Positions 12,790-25,805 are shown, numbered from the stretch's first letter. The stretch: DNA of 64,000 bases from Plecoglossus altivelis (GCA_036571765.1 BROE01000016.1:7050821-7114820); one strand, 5' to 3'. The notes: a model not told the origin generated them from the letters alone. Made by a program: numbers and translations.

Positions 12790-15700
12790 CACTCCATGAG
12801 TTCCCCAGTGATTTGTTCACCAACCAGGAGCGCGTAGAGGGAGCGGTGGGCTTTCACGTGCTGTTTGTAAGTGACACACTTTGCTGTGCTTTGGGCACGC
12901 CAGCATGGTTTACAGCACAAGTAATCCATACATTCTTACATTCAAAGAATAATCCTCCCCCACCACTATACACCCCAACACACACACACACACATGCATA
13001 TTGCTCTACAGACCCTATCTGTGTTGGTGTGAGGGCCGCGTTTGTGTGTGTGTGTGTGTGTACCAGATGTTGAAGAGGCTTATCCAGAACACAGGGCCAC
13101 AGGGAGGCAATCCATGTTTATATCACTTTCTGAGACCCTCAAATGACCAAGACAGGCTCTGTTTGTATATGTGTTTAAGTGGTGTGTGTGTATGCAGAAT
13201 GTGTTAGTGCATGAGTGTGTGTCAGTGAGTATACAGTGTTTGTGTGAGTGTGTTTGCGTGTGTGTGAGTGTGTGTGCGTGTGCATGTGTGTGTGTGTGTG
13301 TGTGCGCGTGTGTGCATGTGTGTGTGTGTGTGTGCGCGTGTGTGTGTGTGTGTGTGCGTGTGTGCGCGCGTGTGTGTGTGTGTGTGTGTGAAGACGTGTC
13401 TATGTGCCATCGTTGCCCTGACCATGGGTCTGTTTCTGCAGGCTGTGTACATGTTCTATGCCCTGGCTCTGGTTTGTGATGACTACTTTGTTCCCTCACT
13501 GGAGAAGATCTGTGAGGTAGGACTGGAAAATACTCTGTGTTTCATGTGTCAACATGATCACCAGTGCAAAGAGCGCAATTTCTCCTCTCCAGATCCTGAA
13601 TTGCATCTTTCTTCCGTTCCTCTGTCCCTGTTTTATGTCTTTCTCTCCTATCACCCTCCGCTCTCCCTCCCCCCTTGTGCCTCTCCCCTTCTCAGCGTCT
13701 CCATCTCAGTGAGGATGTAGCGGGGGCGACCTTCATGGCAGCTGGGAGCTCGGCTCCAGAACTCTTCACCTCTGTCATAGGTCAGTCATCCAGACACGCC
13801 CACACACCCACACGCACACTTTCTCTCTCTTTGATCCTACCCGCAGAGAATCCAACCCCAAAAAAACACAACGAAACATGATCCACTCACCTTAGCTCGA
13901 CTTCAAAACTCCTTGTGCCTCGTGATCAAAATGGTTCCCGACCCACATGTGTCCGGTGCTGTGAGCCCTGCTGCCTGTAACCCTGTGGTGTTGTGTGTCT
14001 TTCTGCCTCCTGTTCAGGAGTGTTCATAACTAAAGGTGATGTGGGGGTGGGAACCATCGTAGGCTCTGCGGTCTTCAACATCCTCTGCATCATCGGAGTG
14101 TGTGGGATCTTTGCCGGTCAGGTGGGATTGATGTTGTTTTATTAGCGCCTGCCCGCCTGCAAGCGCGCGCGTGCCCACAGTCGCGCACGCCTTTTCAGGC
14201 ATGACTTCACTCCGCACACTCACACATGCTCCATGCTTCTGTTGGGCTGACCCCATTCCTGACACCTTCCTGGCATAACATGGCTAGCACGTCCACACAC
14301 TTTGGCAACACATTCGAATCTGTCTCGTCAGCGTACATGCCAAGAGTCTGATTTCAGCCTAGTAGAAAGTACACCCAACAAGATGTGATTACATAACACA
14401 ACCTCCCCCCCCCCCCCCACCCCCCCAACACACACACACACACACTAACACACATGCACGCACACACAGCTACTGAAAATACCATCACGGAGCCATTGGG
14501 ACCATATTTGATGAGTTTCTCTGGTGCTAAAGATCAGAAGGTTCTTCAGAAGGTTTAGAAGGTTCTCTTATGCTGCTCACCAAGATTTGCAGAGGTTTGT
14601 GCGGACCTGTATTTGAGTTTTCCTCTGTCGTTTTGGAGGTCCTGGAGGAGGGATATACTCATAAAGTGTGAAGGATAAAGGAATAAAGGAGCTTACCTTT
14701 CTTCCTCTCTCTCCCCCTCTCTCTCCCCCTCTCTCTCCCCCCACTCTCTCTCTCTCATCATCTTTCCCTCTTCCTCCCCTGCTCGGTCTCTCCGTCTCTC
14801 TGTAACAGGCGGTCCGTCTGTCCTGCTGGCCTCTGCTCAGAGACTCGGTGTACTACACGCTGTCCATCATCGCTCTTATTGTGGTGAGTGGATTGGAGCG
14901 TGCGTATGAGCATTCCCACAGCACAAGTGCGTGCAAATCAAACCGACCTGCGTGTGCGAGTGCGTGCCAGGGCCTAGGTGATTTGATGTTTTTCCAAAGC
15001 AATTAAAGGTGATGTAAAGCGTGCCGTTGAAACTGCGGTGCCCCCTGCTGATGAGTTTACGAAACTACAAAGTGATTGTCCATCGTGAAAGATCGTGTGT
15101 GAACGTTGCAGTATTGATCAAGTTCTGAGCGGTGTTCCCCTCTATCTCTCTCTGCAGTTCATATACGATGAGAAGATTGTGTGGTAGGTGTCACTTACCG
15201 TCATCTACGTTCAATTGTCAGAGTGCAGGCTTTACTACCCTTGAGTAGTCTAAAATGGCATTCCCATTGTATCCTTTTGTTTACATGAGATTAATCAGAT
15301 CCTCTGTTTGTATGGGGTGTGTGTATATGAATGTGTACATGTGTGTATGTGTGTGTGTTCTAGGTGGGAAGCTCTGACATTGTTCCTGATGTACTTTGTG
15401 TACATTCTGATAATGAAGTAAGTGTGGCTCTAAGTAAAGCATTTTGTACAGTAAAATACATATAAGACGACACAGTTGTGATTCCAAGCAGCACTGAGTC
15501 AGCAGGTATGTGCCATTGTGTCATTTCCATTCGACTTCTTATTTCTAGGCTGAACTCGCACATTGTTGGCTATCTGGAGAGGCACAAGAAGAACCCGTCC
15601 AGCTTGGGCAATGGAACGGCGAGCAACGCCGACCTGGACGACAACTGCGACGCCACGTCAGTCCTGCTGAAGAAAGGTGCGTTCCCACCCTGCTTGAGCT

Positions 15701-18700
15701 ACACTGAACCTGTTTGTCATTCGCTTACCAACAGTCCAACTGAAATAAAAACAATCTGAATGCCAGTAAAGTGGCAACCACAGATTATTCTGAAAAAGAA
15801 ATGTGTATGTTTGTCTGTTTTATGCATGTTTGTGTGCATTTATTTGAGAGTGTTTGTCTGGGTGTGTGTCCGAATTACTATGTGTTTTGTCTATTTCTGC
15901 ATACGTGTGGGTGTGCATTCATGTTGGAGTGTGTGTGGGCACATATGCATGCGTACGGACCTGTGCAGGTGCATGTGGGTCTTTCATGTGGGTCTCCTGC
16001 TGTTAGGTAACTTCCACAGGAAGCCCTCAGTGCTGATGGTGGACGAGCTGCTGTCAGCCTTCCCTCACCAGCTGTCCTTCTCGGAGGCCGGCATGAGGAT
16101 CATGATCACCAGCCACTTCTCACCACGGACACGCCTCTCCATGGCCTCGCGCATGCTCATCACCGAGGTAACGCACGCACAACACACCCGTCACGTGTTC
16201 GAACTACTGTACCTCTGTTCTGTACTTAACCCTTTGGTGTCTGTGGGCGCGTGTGACCCGCAGAGGCAGCGTCTGATCAACACCCGGCCCTTCACCAACG
16301 GGGACTCCGAGGCCACGGTGAAAGCGGGCGCCAAGCGGGGCGTGGAGAACGGCCTGGGCGGAGCCGAGAGGGGGGTCAACGGGAGGCGGGGTTGCCGCGG
16401 AGACGAAGGGGTGGAGGCCGGCAACGAGACGGAGAACGAGAACGAGGACAATGAGAACAACGAGAATGACGAGGAGGAGGAGGAGGAAGGCGGGGAGGGA
16501 CCCTTTGTCCCCTTCTCCACACCAGGTACGCTTTCCTTCCGGCAGCGTTACCATGGCACCCAAAGGCAGCCGGTTGGTGGAGGGAAGGGTCATCTTCCTG
16601 GACTGCTGCCAATCTCAATCCAGGAATCCCTGCATGTTTTAGTTGGTTCCCTGTCCAAATCACCTGATTCAAAATCAGTTTTACTCAATCGTTCGTATAG
16701 TTCAGCAGAAGCCTAATAAGGACCCATTCATTTGACACCAGGGAGGCAGGGAGGACCAGGATGGAGAGAGGCTGCAGTACTGCACGCTGTACTGTCCATC
16801 ATACTAGTACATAATAAAGTAAAATCAACTTGTTACTCACTATAGCGTTGCTTCATCCTCTTCCCCCTCGCCCCTCCCCCCCTAGCGGGTGTGTGTAACA
16901 AGTTCAAGTGGCTTCTGGCCTGGCCTCTGTGCCTGCTCCTCTACTTCACCGTGCCCAACTGTGCCACACCGCGCTGGGAGAGGTGGTTCATGGTCTCCTT
17001 CATCACCTCCACCCTGTGGATCGCCGGCTTTTCCTACATCATGGTCTGGATGGTGAGGACAGAGGACACGCTCTGACACACACACGCGCACACTCTCAGA
17101 CACACATGCACATAGCATATTAAGCATGCAAAAGACTAAGTGTAGTGTGCTACCGCACGTGTGTGCTCAAACAAGGTACACCCAAGCGCGCCATCTCTCT
17201 CTGACAGGTAACTGTGATTGGGTTCACCCTGGGCATCCCTGATGTCATCATGGGCATCACCTTCCTGGCAGCGGGCACCAGCGTCCCAGACTGCATGGCC
17301 AGCCTCATAGTGGCACGGCAAGGTGAGAATGAGGAAGCCTACATCTCTTTTTCTTCTCGCACATATACACACTATGGGGGTGGAGAGGGTGTGCACACTG
17401 CACACATTTAACAGATTAAGACTTTTTCGGTTACATCTCTCATACCAGACACTGGGCTCGCCCTCGCTTTCTTGCATACACAGACTACACGTGTATTCTG
17501 TTTGGAGAATCAAACACAGGAATCAAAGAGCTCCCAAGCCCCTGTGTGATGGTCAACACACAGAGGAGGCAGAGAGAAGGCAGAGAGAGGAGAGAGAGAG
17601 AGAGAGAGGAGGCAGAGAGAGGAGGAAGAGAGAGGCGGAAGAGAGGGGAGGGAGAGAGAGGAGGGAGAGAGAGAGGAGGCAGAGAGAGGAGGAAGAGAGA
17701 GGCGGAAGAGAGAGGAGGGAGAGAGAGGAGGGAGAGGAGGCAGAGAGAGAAGGCAGAGAGGAGGCAGAGAGAGGAGGCAGAGAGAGGAGGGAGAGTGAGG
17801 AGGGAGAGAGAGGAGGCAGAGAGAGGAGGGAGAGAGAGGAAGGAGAGAGAGGAGGGAGAGGAGGCAGAGAAAGGAGGCAGAGAGAGGGGGCAGAGAGAGG
17901 AGGCAGAGAGAGGAGGAAGAGAGAGGAGGGAGAGAAAGGAGGCAGAGAGAGGAGGGAGAGAGAGGAGGCAGAGAGAGGAGGGAGAGAGAGGAGGCAGAGA
18001 GAGGAGGCAGAGAGAGGAGGGCAGAGGGGGCTGTCATCCTTCTTTTTGTTTCCTGTGTCTCTGTCCTAAGGGAGGTAGAGAGAGACAGAAAGAAACAGAG
18101 AGAGAGAGAGAGAAAGAGAGAGAGAGTGGGAAAGAGGAGGGCCACAGAAGACAGAACAGCGTGATCCCTTCCTGCAGCCTTTTATCTGTGTTTATTCTCG
18201 TTCCCCCATCAAATATTCATTCCACTCCGTCTGAGGGACCTAAATGGGAAACTCAGTTTGTTTGTTCGTGTTCTCGTTTGTTGTTTGCGACCTGGAGGCC
18301 TCAGACATACGGTCGTCCCCATTGATGTTCGTTGGTGTTGACCTGACTCCATCTCTCTGTCCCTGCACATCTCCCCCTCTCTCATCTGATTGAAATAGTT
18401 TTTTTCTGTGTGCTGCCCTTTCTGTTTTCTGCTTTTTTCCCCCAGTCTCTCTTTGTGTTCCTATCCATCCTCTCTCACTCACTCCTACAACATTCTCTTT
18501 CACTCTTCAACTGTTTTTTGTTTGTCTCCTCTAATATGTTTCACTCCTCTCTCTCTACCTCAGGCCTTGGCGACATGGCTGTGTCTAACTCCATTGGCAG
18601 TAATGTTTTCGACATCCTGATTGGACTGGGCTTACCTTGGGCCCTGCAGACAATGGCCATCAACTATGGGTCATACGTAAGTGTCTGTGTGTGTGTGTAC

Positions 18701-19755
18701 ATGTAGATTCTTAAACAAGCTTATCGATAACTGCAGGTCCTACCGCTGTCGCCAATTCTAAATGTACATACACCACATCGTCCACACCTCATTGCAGGGC
18801 AGCAATGCTGGTGTTCAGCTTGTTCTGCTACAGTACCTGTGGATCAACCTTATGTTCTGCTACCTGCCCGATACTTCTTCAAGTCTGACATGACAGTATC
18901 AGCAGGTTGAAAAGACATAGAAGTTGAGCGACTAATTGTCAGCTGTCCGTGAGAGGAACAAGCAGGGAAGTACCTGTGGCAGAAGATTACCTGATCAAAC
19001 ACACATGTGGAGGTGCAGGTAACAGGGAGGAATGTCTCCAGTAAGATCCTACCTACAGCGCATCACCCTTGGCTGACTCAGGGCTTTTTTGTTGTTGAGG
19101 ATCAGTGCATGTTTTGACAGCTTGCGAACGCTATGACTGACTGAAAAAGCTTGCGGAGACGAAGATGAGCTCGAAAGGAAGGAAAAAAAGGAAAGAGCCC
19201 CACCCCTCTAAAAAAACTGTTGTGGTAAACAAGTCTACCAAAGGTTATTTTAGGGAGTGAAAAGTTGAAGTTGAAAACACAACGTCCTGTTCTATCGTAC
19301 ATGCTCTCACAAAGCCCCTGCAATATATGCAAGAGAAGTTGTCCTGTCAAACGATCTGTGCGAACCTAATTTGTATTCCTGTTTCTTCTCAGATTAAACT
19401 GAACAGCAAAGGTCTCATCTTCTCAGTTGGTCTTCTCCTGGCATCTGTGTTTCTCACGGTGAGTGGAAGAAGATCCGACAGCTCCTGAATAGGATTTTTA
19501 GGGTTGAAATGCCCAAGAGAGAGAAAGAGAAAACAACAACAACAAATAAACTCTCTCTCTCTTCCTCTCTCTACCTTTCTTCTTTCTTCTTCTACCATTT
19601 CCCAGGTTCTGGGGGTCCATCTGAACAAGTGGATTCTGAACCGTCGTCTGGGACTTGCCTGCCTCCTCCTGTACTCAGTCTTCCTCTGCTTCTCCATCCT
19701 CATCGAGTACAACATCTTCATCTTCGTCAACCTGCCTACCTGTCGAGACCGCTGA
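12790..19755 (+). CDS. slc24a3: Sodium/potassium/calcium exchanger 3 (NCKX3), 3' 15 exons
   Basis: Plasma-membrane K+-dependent Na+/Ca2+ exchanger. Coding exons: 12790-12866, 13442-13516, 13696-13780, 14018-14121, 14809-14883, 15158-15183, 15364-15417, 15549-15676, 16007-16167, 16264-16525, 16886-17052, 17208-17322, 18564-18676, 19393-19458, 19606-19755 (stop TGA). All introns are GT-AG and all phases agree, giving about 552 residues; the human protein is about 644, so the N-terminal ~90 residues lie upstream. The alpha-1 repeat (exon 13696) carries GSSAPE; the alpha-2 repeat (exons 17208 and 18564) carries GTSVPD and GSNVFD, which supply the family's ion-binding acidic residues. Between them is a cytosolic loop with an Asn/Glu-rich stretch (exon 16264), followed by hydrophobic segments. 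The loop and the GVHLNKW near the C-terminus favour NCKX3 over the close paralogue NCKX4, as does the downstream neighbour rin2 (slc24a4 is next to rin3). Orthology is inferred from remembered family features. Confidence 0.93.
13203..13391. repeat. GT/GC microsatellite directly upstream of an slc24a3 exon
   Basis: About 190 bp of GTGTGT with GTGCGCGTGTG interruptions, a potential Z-DNA former. It lies only 50 bp before the exon at 13442, so it fills most of the short intron. Confidence 0.9.
14403..14470. repeat. Poly-C and CA repeat
   Basis: C runs interrupted by A, then (CA)n, inside the intron after the exon at 14018. Confidence 0.8.
17570..18025. repeat. Long polypurine minisatellite in an slc24a3 intron
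   Basis: About 455 bp of purines with scattered single C bases, built from GAGGCAGAGA and GAGGGAGAGA units of 10-22 bp (full motif about GAGGCAGAGAGAGGAGG). Frames on both strands run through it (ERRQREE-type and LLSLPPLS-type) and are artefacts. Another GA block follows at 18070-18130. Confidence 0.9.
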
Positions 19756-22700
19756 GACCCCAAATACGCTTGCTCTTCCTCACCCTGTTTTCTATCTCAG
19801 TCTAGAACACTTGGCTTGGGTATTCTGTCTGCTCTTTAAAAAAAATCCATCTTTCTTTTATGGTTAGTGCAATATGGAGCAGGCCTGGAGAGTATATTTG
19901 GTATATGTATACGCGCACGCGCGCACACACACACACACATACACATACATATAAATATATAGCATATATGTGTGTGTGTGTGTATGATTGTCACCATGGA
20001 ACAAACTGTTGTAAAGAAAGTTATTTTTGAAGGCTACAGCCTGTCTGTAATGTGAAGATTGTCTATGGTGTTTGAACTGTAGTAGAAACTGCATTATACT
20101 GTAAAGTATAAGTGATCGTATTCTTCTACAAGATTTCTATTAATTAGCTGCTAACTGTCTGAGACTACATGGCTTTTGAGAATAGCTAATAGACTGGAGT
20201 ACTGTTTGATTAATTGTTTTAGTCATGACATGTCGATTTAATCATTTCTGATGGTTATGGGGAAAATGTAAAAAAGCTTGTTGACATTTTAAACTTATTA
20301 CATTTGTCAAAATGAGGGCGAGATTAGTTTCTGACAGGTTGTGTGGTCAAGACAAACTCTGGCTCTAGCATTTCTTATTAGTCTTGTCTTCATAGCAAGG
20401 GCATTATTCCTGTCAGACACACAGAGGTATAAAGGCTCCTCACATTCCAGGGTGATGCAGGTACGTTTCGTTATGGAAAGTGAAGAAATATTTTTGTATT
20501 TAGTCCCTTTGTAAATATTGCCATTCATCCTATTTATTATTTATTGAATGTTATTTGCGCATTTATTTGCTTCCTAATTTACATTTCAGAAAACCCGGAG
20601 TGGTTTAAAATAATGGCGCACAAAGACTATATGTGTTATGTTTGGCAGTGTGTTTATCTGAGGGGGTGAGAGGAATTATATACAGCAAATTCCATTTCCT
20701 CACACGCTCCTAGTTCTTCTTTCTTTTATGTTTCCATTATTCTAAAAGTTTTTGACTATCTTTGTGTACAGTAGCTTGGGGTCAACGTTTTTAGAGAACA
20801 TTTGTAAATTACAAGCACTTAATGAAGTCAGACCTTTGTGGTTTTTGTGAAATTAATCACGGTTCTTTGTCAGATTCCCTACACAGCGTGGCACTGACTT
20901 TTGAACTTTCTTTTATCATTAATGTGTTGGGCACTATAGGCTACAACATTTTAAAATTCAATCTAATGTAAAGGTCATTCACTTTTAAGATCTTAAGAGT
21001 GGTTTTATTACTTTCAGGGTGAAACTCACAAACGCCACAGTCTGTCCTTAAAGCGGTATTCTTTGATACCACCTATAAATGGCCAGGAGCTATAGCACAA
21101 TTTTAAAATGCTGTTTTAGTCTCATTTCAAGTATCTTGTTTCCAAATTGACACTGCCATTTTTGGATGACGGGCAGCAGTGTGTGTAGAATATACTTTTC
21201 TTGGGATGCACAAGAAGGACAATTAAGGGGTTTTGTGTACAGTACTGATAAGCACTAAGTGTTGATGTTCATATTTAGTAGAGATCCTAAAAAGAATATA
21301 GACTTTTTATCAAACTCATATTTCCAGGTTGCCTGCCAACCTATTGTTATAAAAAAAGGGTTTATTTGTATTTTGTAATGCACATAGTGTTTAGACCTGT
21401 CCAGACTGCACATTAGGTTGTATTACTTATGAACTGTTCTGCTTATGTCATTTGTAGAGAGTAGACCTCATGTTGTTTGTCAACTTGCAGGGGGCTCTAT
21501 TGATTTGAGGGCCAGCCTGCCCCTTGTCTTCCAGGTGGCATCATTCCTACACAACAGCCAGCGTTGTAGACCACACTATCTGACTCACGCTATCTGATGT
21601 GAGACAAATCTAGACAGCCAGTGAAGCACTTCAACATTAAAAATGGTCCCGATGTTGTTCGATCTCAAGACGATTTATCACATTATTTGCAGAAACGTAT
21701 TTCAAAATGAACCTAAATCAAAATGACTACTTATTTGTGTAGTAGGTTTCGATCTCTGCCAACAAATATTCTGTCTGTTTTTTGGGGGGGAGCTCTTTAG
21801 GGGAACTGCTTAAATTGCTTTGACTGAGATTTCGGGACAGAGTAGCACATCTTTAAAACAGCAGGTAGTCTGTTGAAAATAATTATTGTAGAATGTAAGT
21901 ATTATTGCTATTACTTTTCCAAGGATGTTGAAATGTTTATGTTATTTATTTGTTGAGTTGAGAAGCGATGGAGCACAACACCAAGAAAACAGGGTTTATT
22001 GTTGTCAAATTATTTATGATGCAATAATTACAAACTTCACTATGTAAATATGTTTTTTTTCTTTTTGTTTCATATGAATGAAGGCACATATAGCAGGATT
22101 ATATGTGGTGCTGGTTGTAAGTCCTAGCTCCCTCTATTGTTAAGGGACGATAAACCAACACCTTGGCCAAGTACCAACTAGTACCAACTTTCCCATTGTT
22201 TTTCAAAAACTCAAAATCTATAGATTAAACAAGACTGTTACCAATTTATACATACAATATCATTTTACAAGCATTGTTTGAAAAAAGACACAGTTAAATT
22301 ACCCTTTACTTGAAGCACTTATGATGTGTCATAATGGGTTAGATTTAGAATTGTGAACGTCAGAAAGTTTTTTTGGGAGTATTGTTGATTTATATATGGA
22401 TGTGCTCAAGTCTAAAACCAACAATTTAAAATACTATAACAATGCCTAATATTAATTCCATATCTAAACTGTCAATAGCCATACAAATGTTAACATGGTT
22501 GTATATTTATTTTTGCTGTTGTTTATTGTTTGCATTGCACAACTTTCTAATTAAGAAGTCCACAATGACTCACTAGATCACAGTTACCTGCTTAAAATTG
22601 ACCAAACTATTGCCATTTAGCATCAGCAGGGGAGCTGAAAAAGGCATATCTGAATAATTTGTGATATTCACACGGTGATATATTGCTTATGTGTACATAT

Positions 22701-23140
22701 ATACATAGGTGTAAATGTATTTATATATTTTTGTCTTAATCTGTATATCTGTTGAAAATATTTTCATAGATAGGACCAGCCACTCCGCAGTACGCCTCTA
22801 TGTTTTGTTGTGTTTAAGATATGACCTCGTCCCTCCGTTATACTTGCATGGAGATATTTTAATATAAGAAATTATTTATGGTAGTTCTATCGTCATTTAA
22901 TAATGAAGTATAAAGATGGCACTGGACGTTGCAAAACTGGATAACCTCCTAGATTACTGCATGTTGTTACTGATAGGCTGTACGAGTTTGTTGAGGTAAC
23001 GTAAGACAACAAAGCTAAGGTGTAGGTCAACCTCCTTAACAGGAGCATTAGACTTAAATGATATATTTGTGTTCCAGATGTGATTTAGAACTCATTTTGC
23101 TACTTGAGCATAAATAAAATAATCTTTGCTTAAGGTAACA
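19756..23140 (+). other. slc24a3: 3' UTR of slc24a3
   Basis: AT-rich, nearly free of the microsatellites that fill the introns, and without credible coding frames. It runs to an AATAAA at 23113-23118. A short CA/GT stretch lies at 19920-19985. Three Pumilio-type TGTANATA motifs occur (20510, 22043, 22692), along with AU-rich patches such as the TATTTATTATTTATT region at 20531. The end point is inferred from the poly(A) signal; earlier cleavage sites are possible. Confidence 0.65.
23113..23118 (+). terminator. slc24a3: Poly(A) signal AATAAA, slc24a3
   Basis: Canonical hexamer at the end of the AT-rich block downstream of the slc24a3 stop codon and about 800 bp before the next gene. Assignment to this transcript is inferred from position. 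Confidence 0.5.
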
Positions 23141-23700
23141 TGTGTCGTTGTACTTATGGGTAACAGAGTTCCAAACACGCAGGAAAGCACTCTAACTAAA
23201 TTTGGATCGAAAAGCTAGAACCTACGTATTATTCTTCTTGTACCGATCAGTAGTCTGAGGCTGTGCTTAAGGAAATCTGAATATATAGTTGACTTAATGA
23301 ATGAAAACTAGTGCTGTACTTATGAATTGTGAATGATATGATCAGGTTGGTTAGGTTCAAGAGAAAGAGAAACAGTAGAAAGTGGATTTTTGAGGATGAA
23401 AGGGGGGGATGATTACTAGCCCATATTTATATTGTAATATATCCACAATGATAGGGCAAACATCGCATAGTAGTATTAAGATGTGCTAAAAAAAAAAAGA
23501 CGTTTTAATTGATAACCCATACATCAGGAAACATTGCATTGGCCATCTCGGTTCTGTATGAAACTAAAATGTTTGAAGAACCCTTCCTAAAGTTTTACTT
23601 TCTCTGCAAAAATATGAATTATTATTTCAATTCGTAACGTAGACCTACACTTTTCCTAATTTTTACAGCCTACCATGGCCATACTTGTGGATAAGAACCT
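23141..23700. other. Intergenic spacer slc24a3 / DUF4806-like gene
   Basis: About 560 bp of AT-rich sequence with short A and G runs (23401, 23489). I see no gene, tRNA or clear repeat in it. Confidence 0.5.
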
Positions 23701-23714
23701 CTCTGACTAGCTTC

Positions 23715-23727
23715 TGGGAAATGTAGT
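23715..23727 (-). promoter_or_regulatory. ZNF143/STAF-type promoter motif
   Basis: On the minus strand this matches the vertebrate promoter consensus ACTAYRNNNCCCR (plus strand TGGGAAATGTAGT). It sits about 200 bp upstream of the ATG at 23930. A CTTCCG (ETS-type) motif follows at about 23819 and there is no TATA box, which fits a housekeeping-type promoter. The motif match is seen directly; its function is inferred. Confidence 0.55.
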
Positions 23728-23929
23728 TTCTGTGTGATTCTGAATGTTCTCGCAACATTACGGTGACGTTGCTGCAACGTGATATCATGCCCTGTCTGAA
23801 GGCTCTTGGATTACAACTTCCGCTTCTTTTCCTTCACTAGTCCGTTCTGTGTTTACGGAGCGAGACATTGTAAAAAGGTTTTCCTTAGTTAAAAGTAACG
23901 TTTCTTAACTCGCCGGTTAAGTGGCATTT

Positions 23930-25805
23930 ATGGAGCATAACGGGGATAGCAGCAGCTGGGGGATGCAGCGACGAATGGAAGGTTTGGTCAACAAACACAT
24001 GGCAGATATTGCCTTAGAAACACTCCAACAGCGGCTTTCGGCTGTGTCTGATGAGATGCACAGTCTTGCTGAGCATGTTTCAAGACGCTCAGAAGAAATT
24101 CCCAAAGATGACATTACAAGACGTACGGATGTGAACTTTGACGTAGAGTCTCTCAACGGAACGTACAACTCAGGGGGCGTTAGTGAAAAGTTATTGCCCG
24201 CTACAACATCCACCTCAGGTAACAGTTAATTTGATTCAACAACTACTAAAAAGTAGGTTTCTTGCTGGCACAGGCTACAACATTTTCAACATGTCAAGCA
24301 ATATTACAATCAGAGCAATAGTCTATGGCTCTGTGCACAACCTCCTTGACCAATCAAAGTTAGAGTAGGATCGCATTTTACGTCAGCACATGTTTTTCAC
24401 ATTCAAAATGATTGAAATAAATTTATGAATAATAAAATATGAAGCAAAAAAAAAGCAAACTCAGTGCCAGAACTGAATCATATGAGTATTGACTCATGCA
24501 TCCCTTACATGCTTAGTGGTATAGATAAGAAAATTATTTCCTATATATATATTATGTACAATAGAATCAGATGCATACAGTTCTGTTTATTTGGAACCAG
24601 CATAGACCACAAGTAATGCAGCGTCAGTAACAACACAAATTATAGTGGAGATGTAAATCCATTCAGCATGCCCAGCATGTGACCTTAACAACATCCAACC
24701 AACCGTTAAGAATCCAGAATCCCAACCTAAATTAACACCACGTTTTGCAGTGATCACACCTGCTTCTCTGTCCCTGACCCTTCTCTCAGAAACGGTAGCA
24801 CAGCGGAAGATCATTTCTTTGCTGGTGGAGATCAAGGAGGAGCAGCAACGACAGTGGGTGGTGCTGAGGGAGCTGCAGGCCCGTGTCCAGGGGCAGGCCT
24901 GCCTGGAGGAGGAGGAGGTGGAGTCTCTAGACGTGGACCTGCCCCTCAAGACAATGGAGCAACTGGATGAGACAGAGAGACACCTGGAGGACCCTGGAGC
25001 ACAGAGGAGAATGGTAGATACCAGAGTCTTACCAGTTCAACTCATGTGTGTTTGTGTATATTCTGTATAAATATTGGCTGTTCTTTCATTTTCTTAATAT
25101 TGGCATCGGCCTTATACCCCACTATCGTTCGAGCTCTAACACACCCTGACATGGGGGTTGGAGGGGGTGGGGGAGTGTGTAAAACAAACACGGAGGCCAC
25201 CCTGTGCATGCTTAAAGAAGCTGATAAACAAGATGTTTCTATTTATCGCAGGTTTCTCATCTGTCACGGATGGGCGGAGCCACCGTGGATGATGCTGTGC
25301 GGCGGCTCATGCAGGCTGTGCTGTCATTTGCTGTGGGCTCAGAGCTCAACTGGGTTGGCAGAGGGCAGAAGAGAAGCTTCCGAAACACGCGCCTCCAAGC
25401 GGTCCTCTTTCGTAAGTACTCGTGGTTGTTCAGAAACACTAGATGCAGCTTACAGTAGAGCATGATTATGAAATGACAATGTATTTTAATGTATCTTACC
25501 ATTATGAATATGCCACGTTCTAACCCTGACCAATCTTAGTACCTGATGCATTCTTACCATTGACTCAGATCTGTTGCCAAATAATAACCAAACACTGATG
25601 GTGTTTCTCATTATACTGAGTTGCAACTCACCTGACTATCTCTTTATTTGTAGGGGCTTTGAAACGAACTCCAGTTGGTAAGGAGGCCACACACCACCAG
25701 TTTGCAGATGTGGTGAAGAAATGGCTCCGGTTTGCCCCCTTCCGACAGGGAGGAAGTGGGCGGCGATATTACAGACCCCCCTCTGTTGAGTTTCCCCTGT
25801 CCTAA
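23930..25805 (+). CDS. Uncharacterised protein with coiled coil and DUF4806-like domain
   Basis: Four coding exons: 23930-24218, 24790-25013, 25252-25411, 25654-25805 (stop TAA). All introns are GT-AG and phases match, giving 274 residues. The start is the ATG at 23930; the frame is open a little upstream but has no other ATG. Residues ~1-95 are polar and helical. Residues ~97-135 (IKEEQQRQW region) look like a coiled coil, followed by an acidic stretch. Residues ~172-250 match what I recall of DUF4806: a Gly-Gly turn, VRRLM helix, the NWVGRGQK signature, then SFRNTRLQAVLF and a KTP-type tail. The C-terminus is basic and aromatic. No catalytic motif is visible and the function is unknown. It lies between slc24a3 and rin2 on the same strand with its own promoter and poly(A) signals, so it is an independent gene. 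The domain name is from memory, not from a search. Confidence 0.82.

Noticed and set aside
13080..13720. Frames reading poly Val-Cys or His-Thr
   Set aside because: GT/CA repeat translations; only the embedded exon at 13442-13516 is real.
17323..18325. Open frames of about 250 codons on + and 210 on - rich in ERRQREE or LLSLPPLS
   Set aside because: They are translations of the polypurine minisatellite in an slc24a3 intron, with no splice or homology support.
12790..19755. Assignment of the exchanger to slc24a4
   Set aside because: The Asn/Glu-rich loop, the C-terminal region and the rin2 neighbour fit slc24a3; slc24a4 is paired with rin3.
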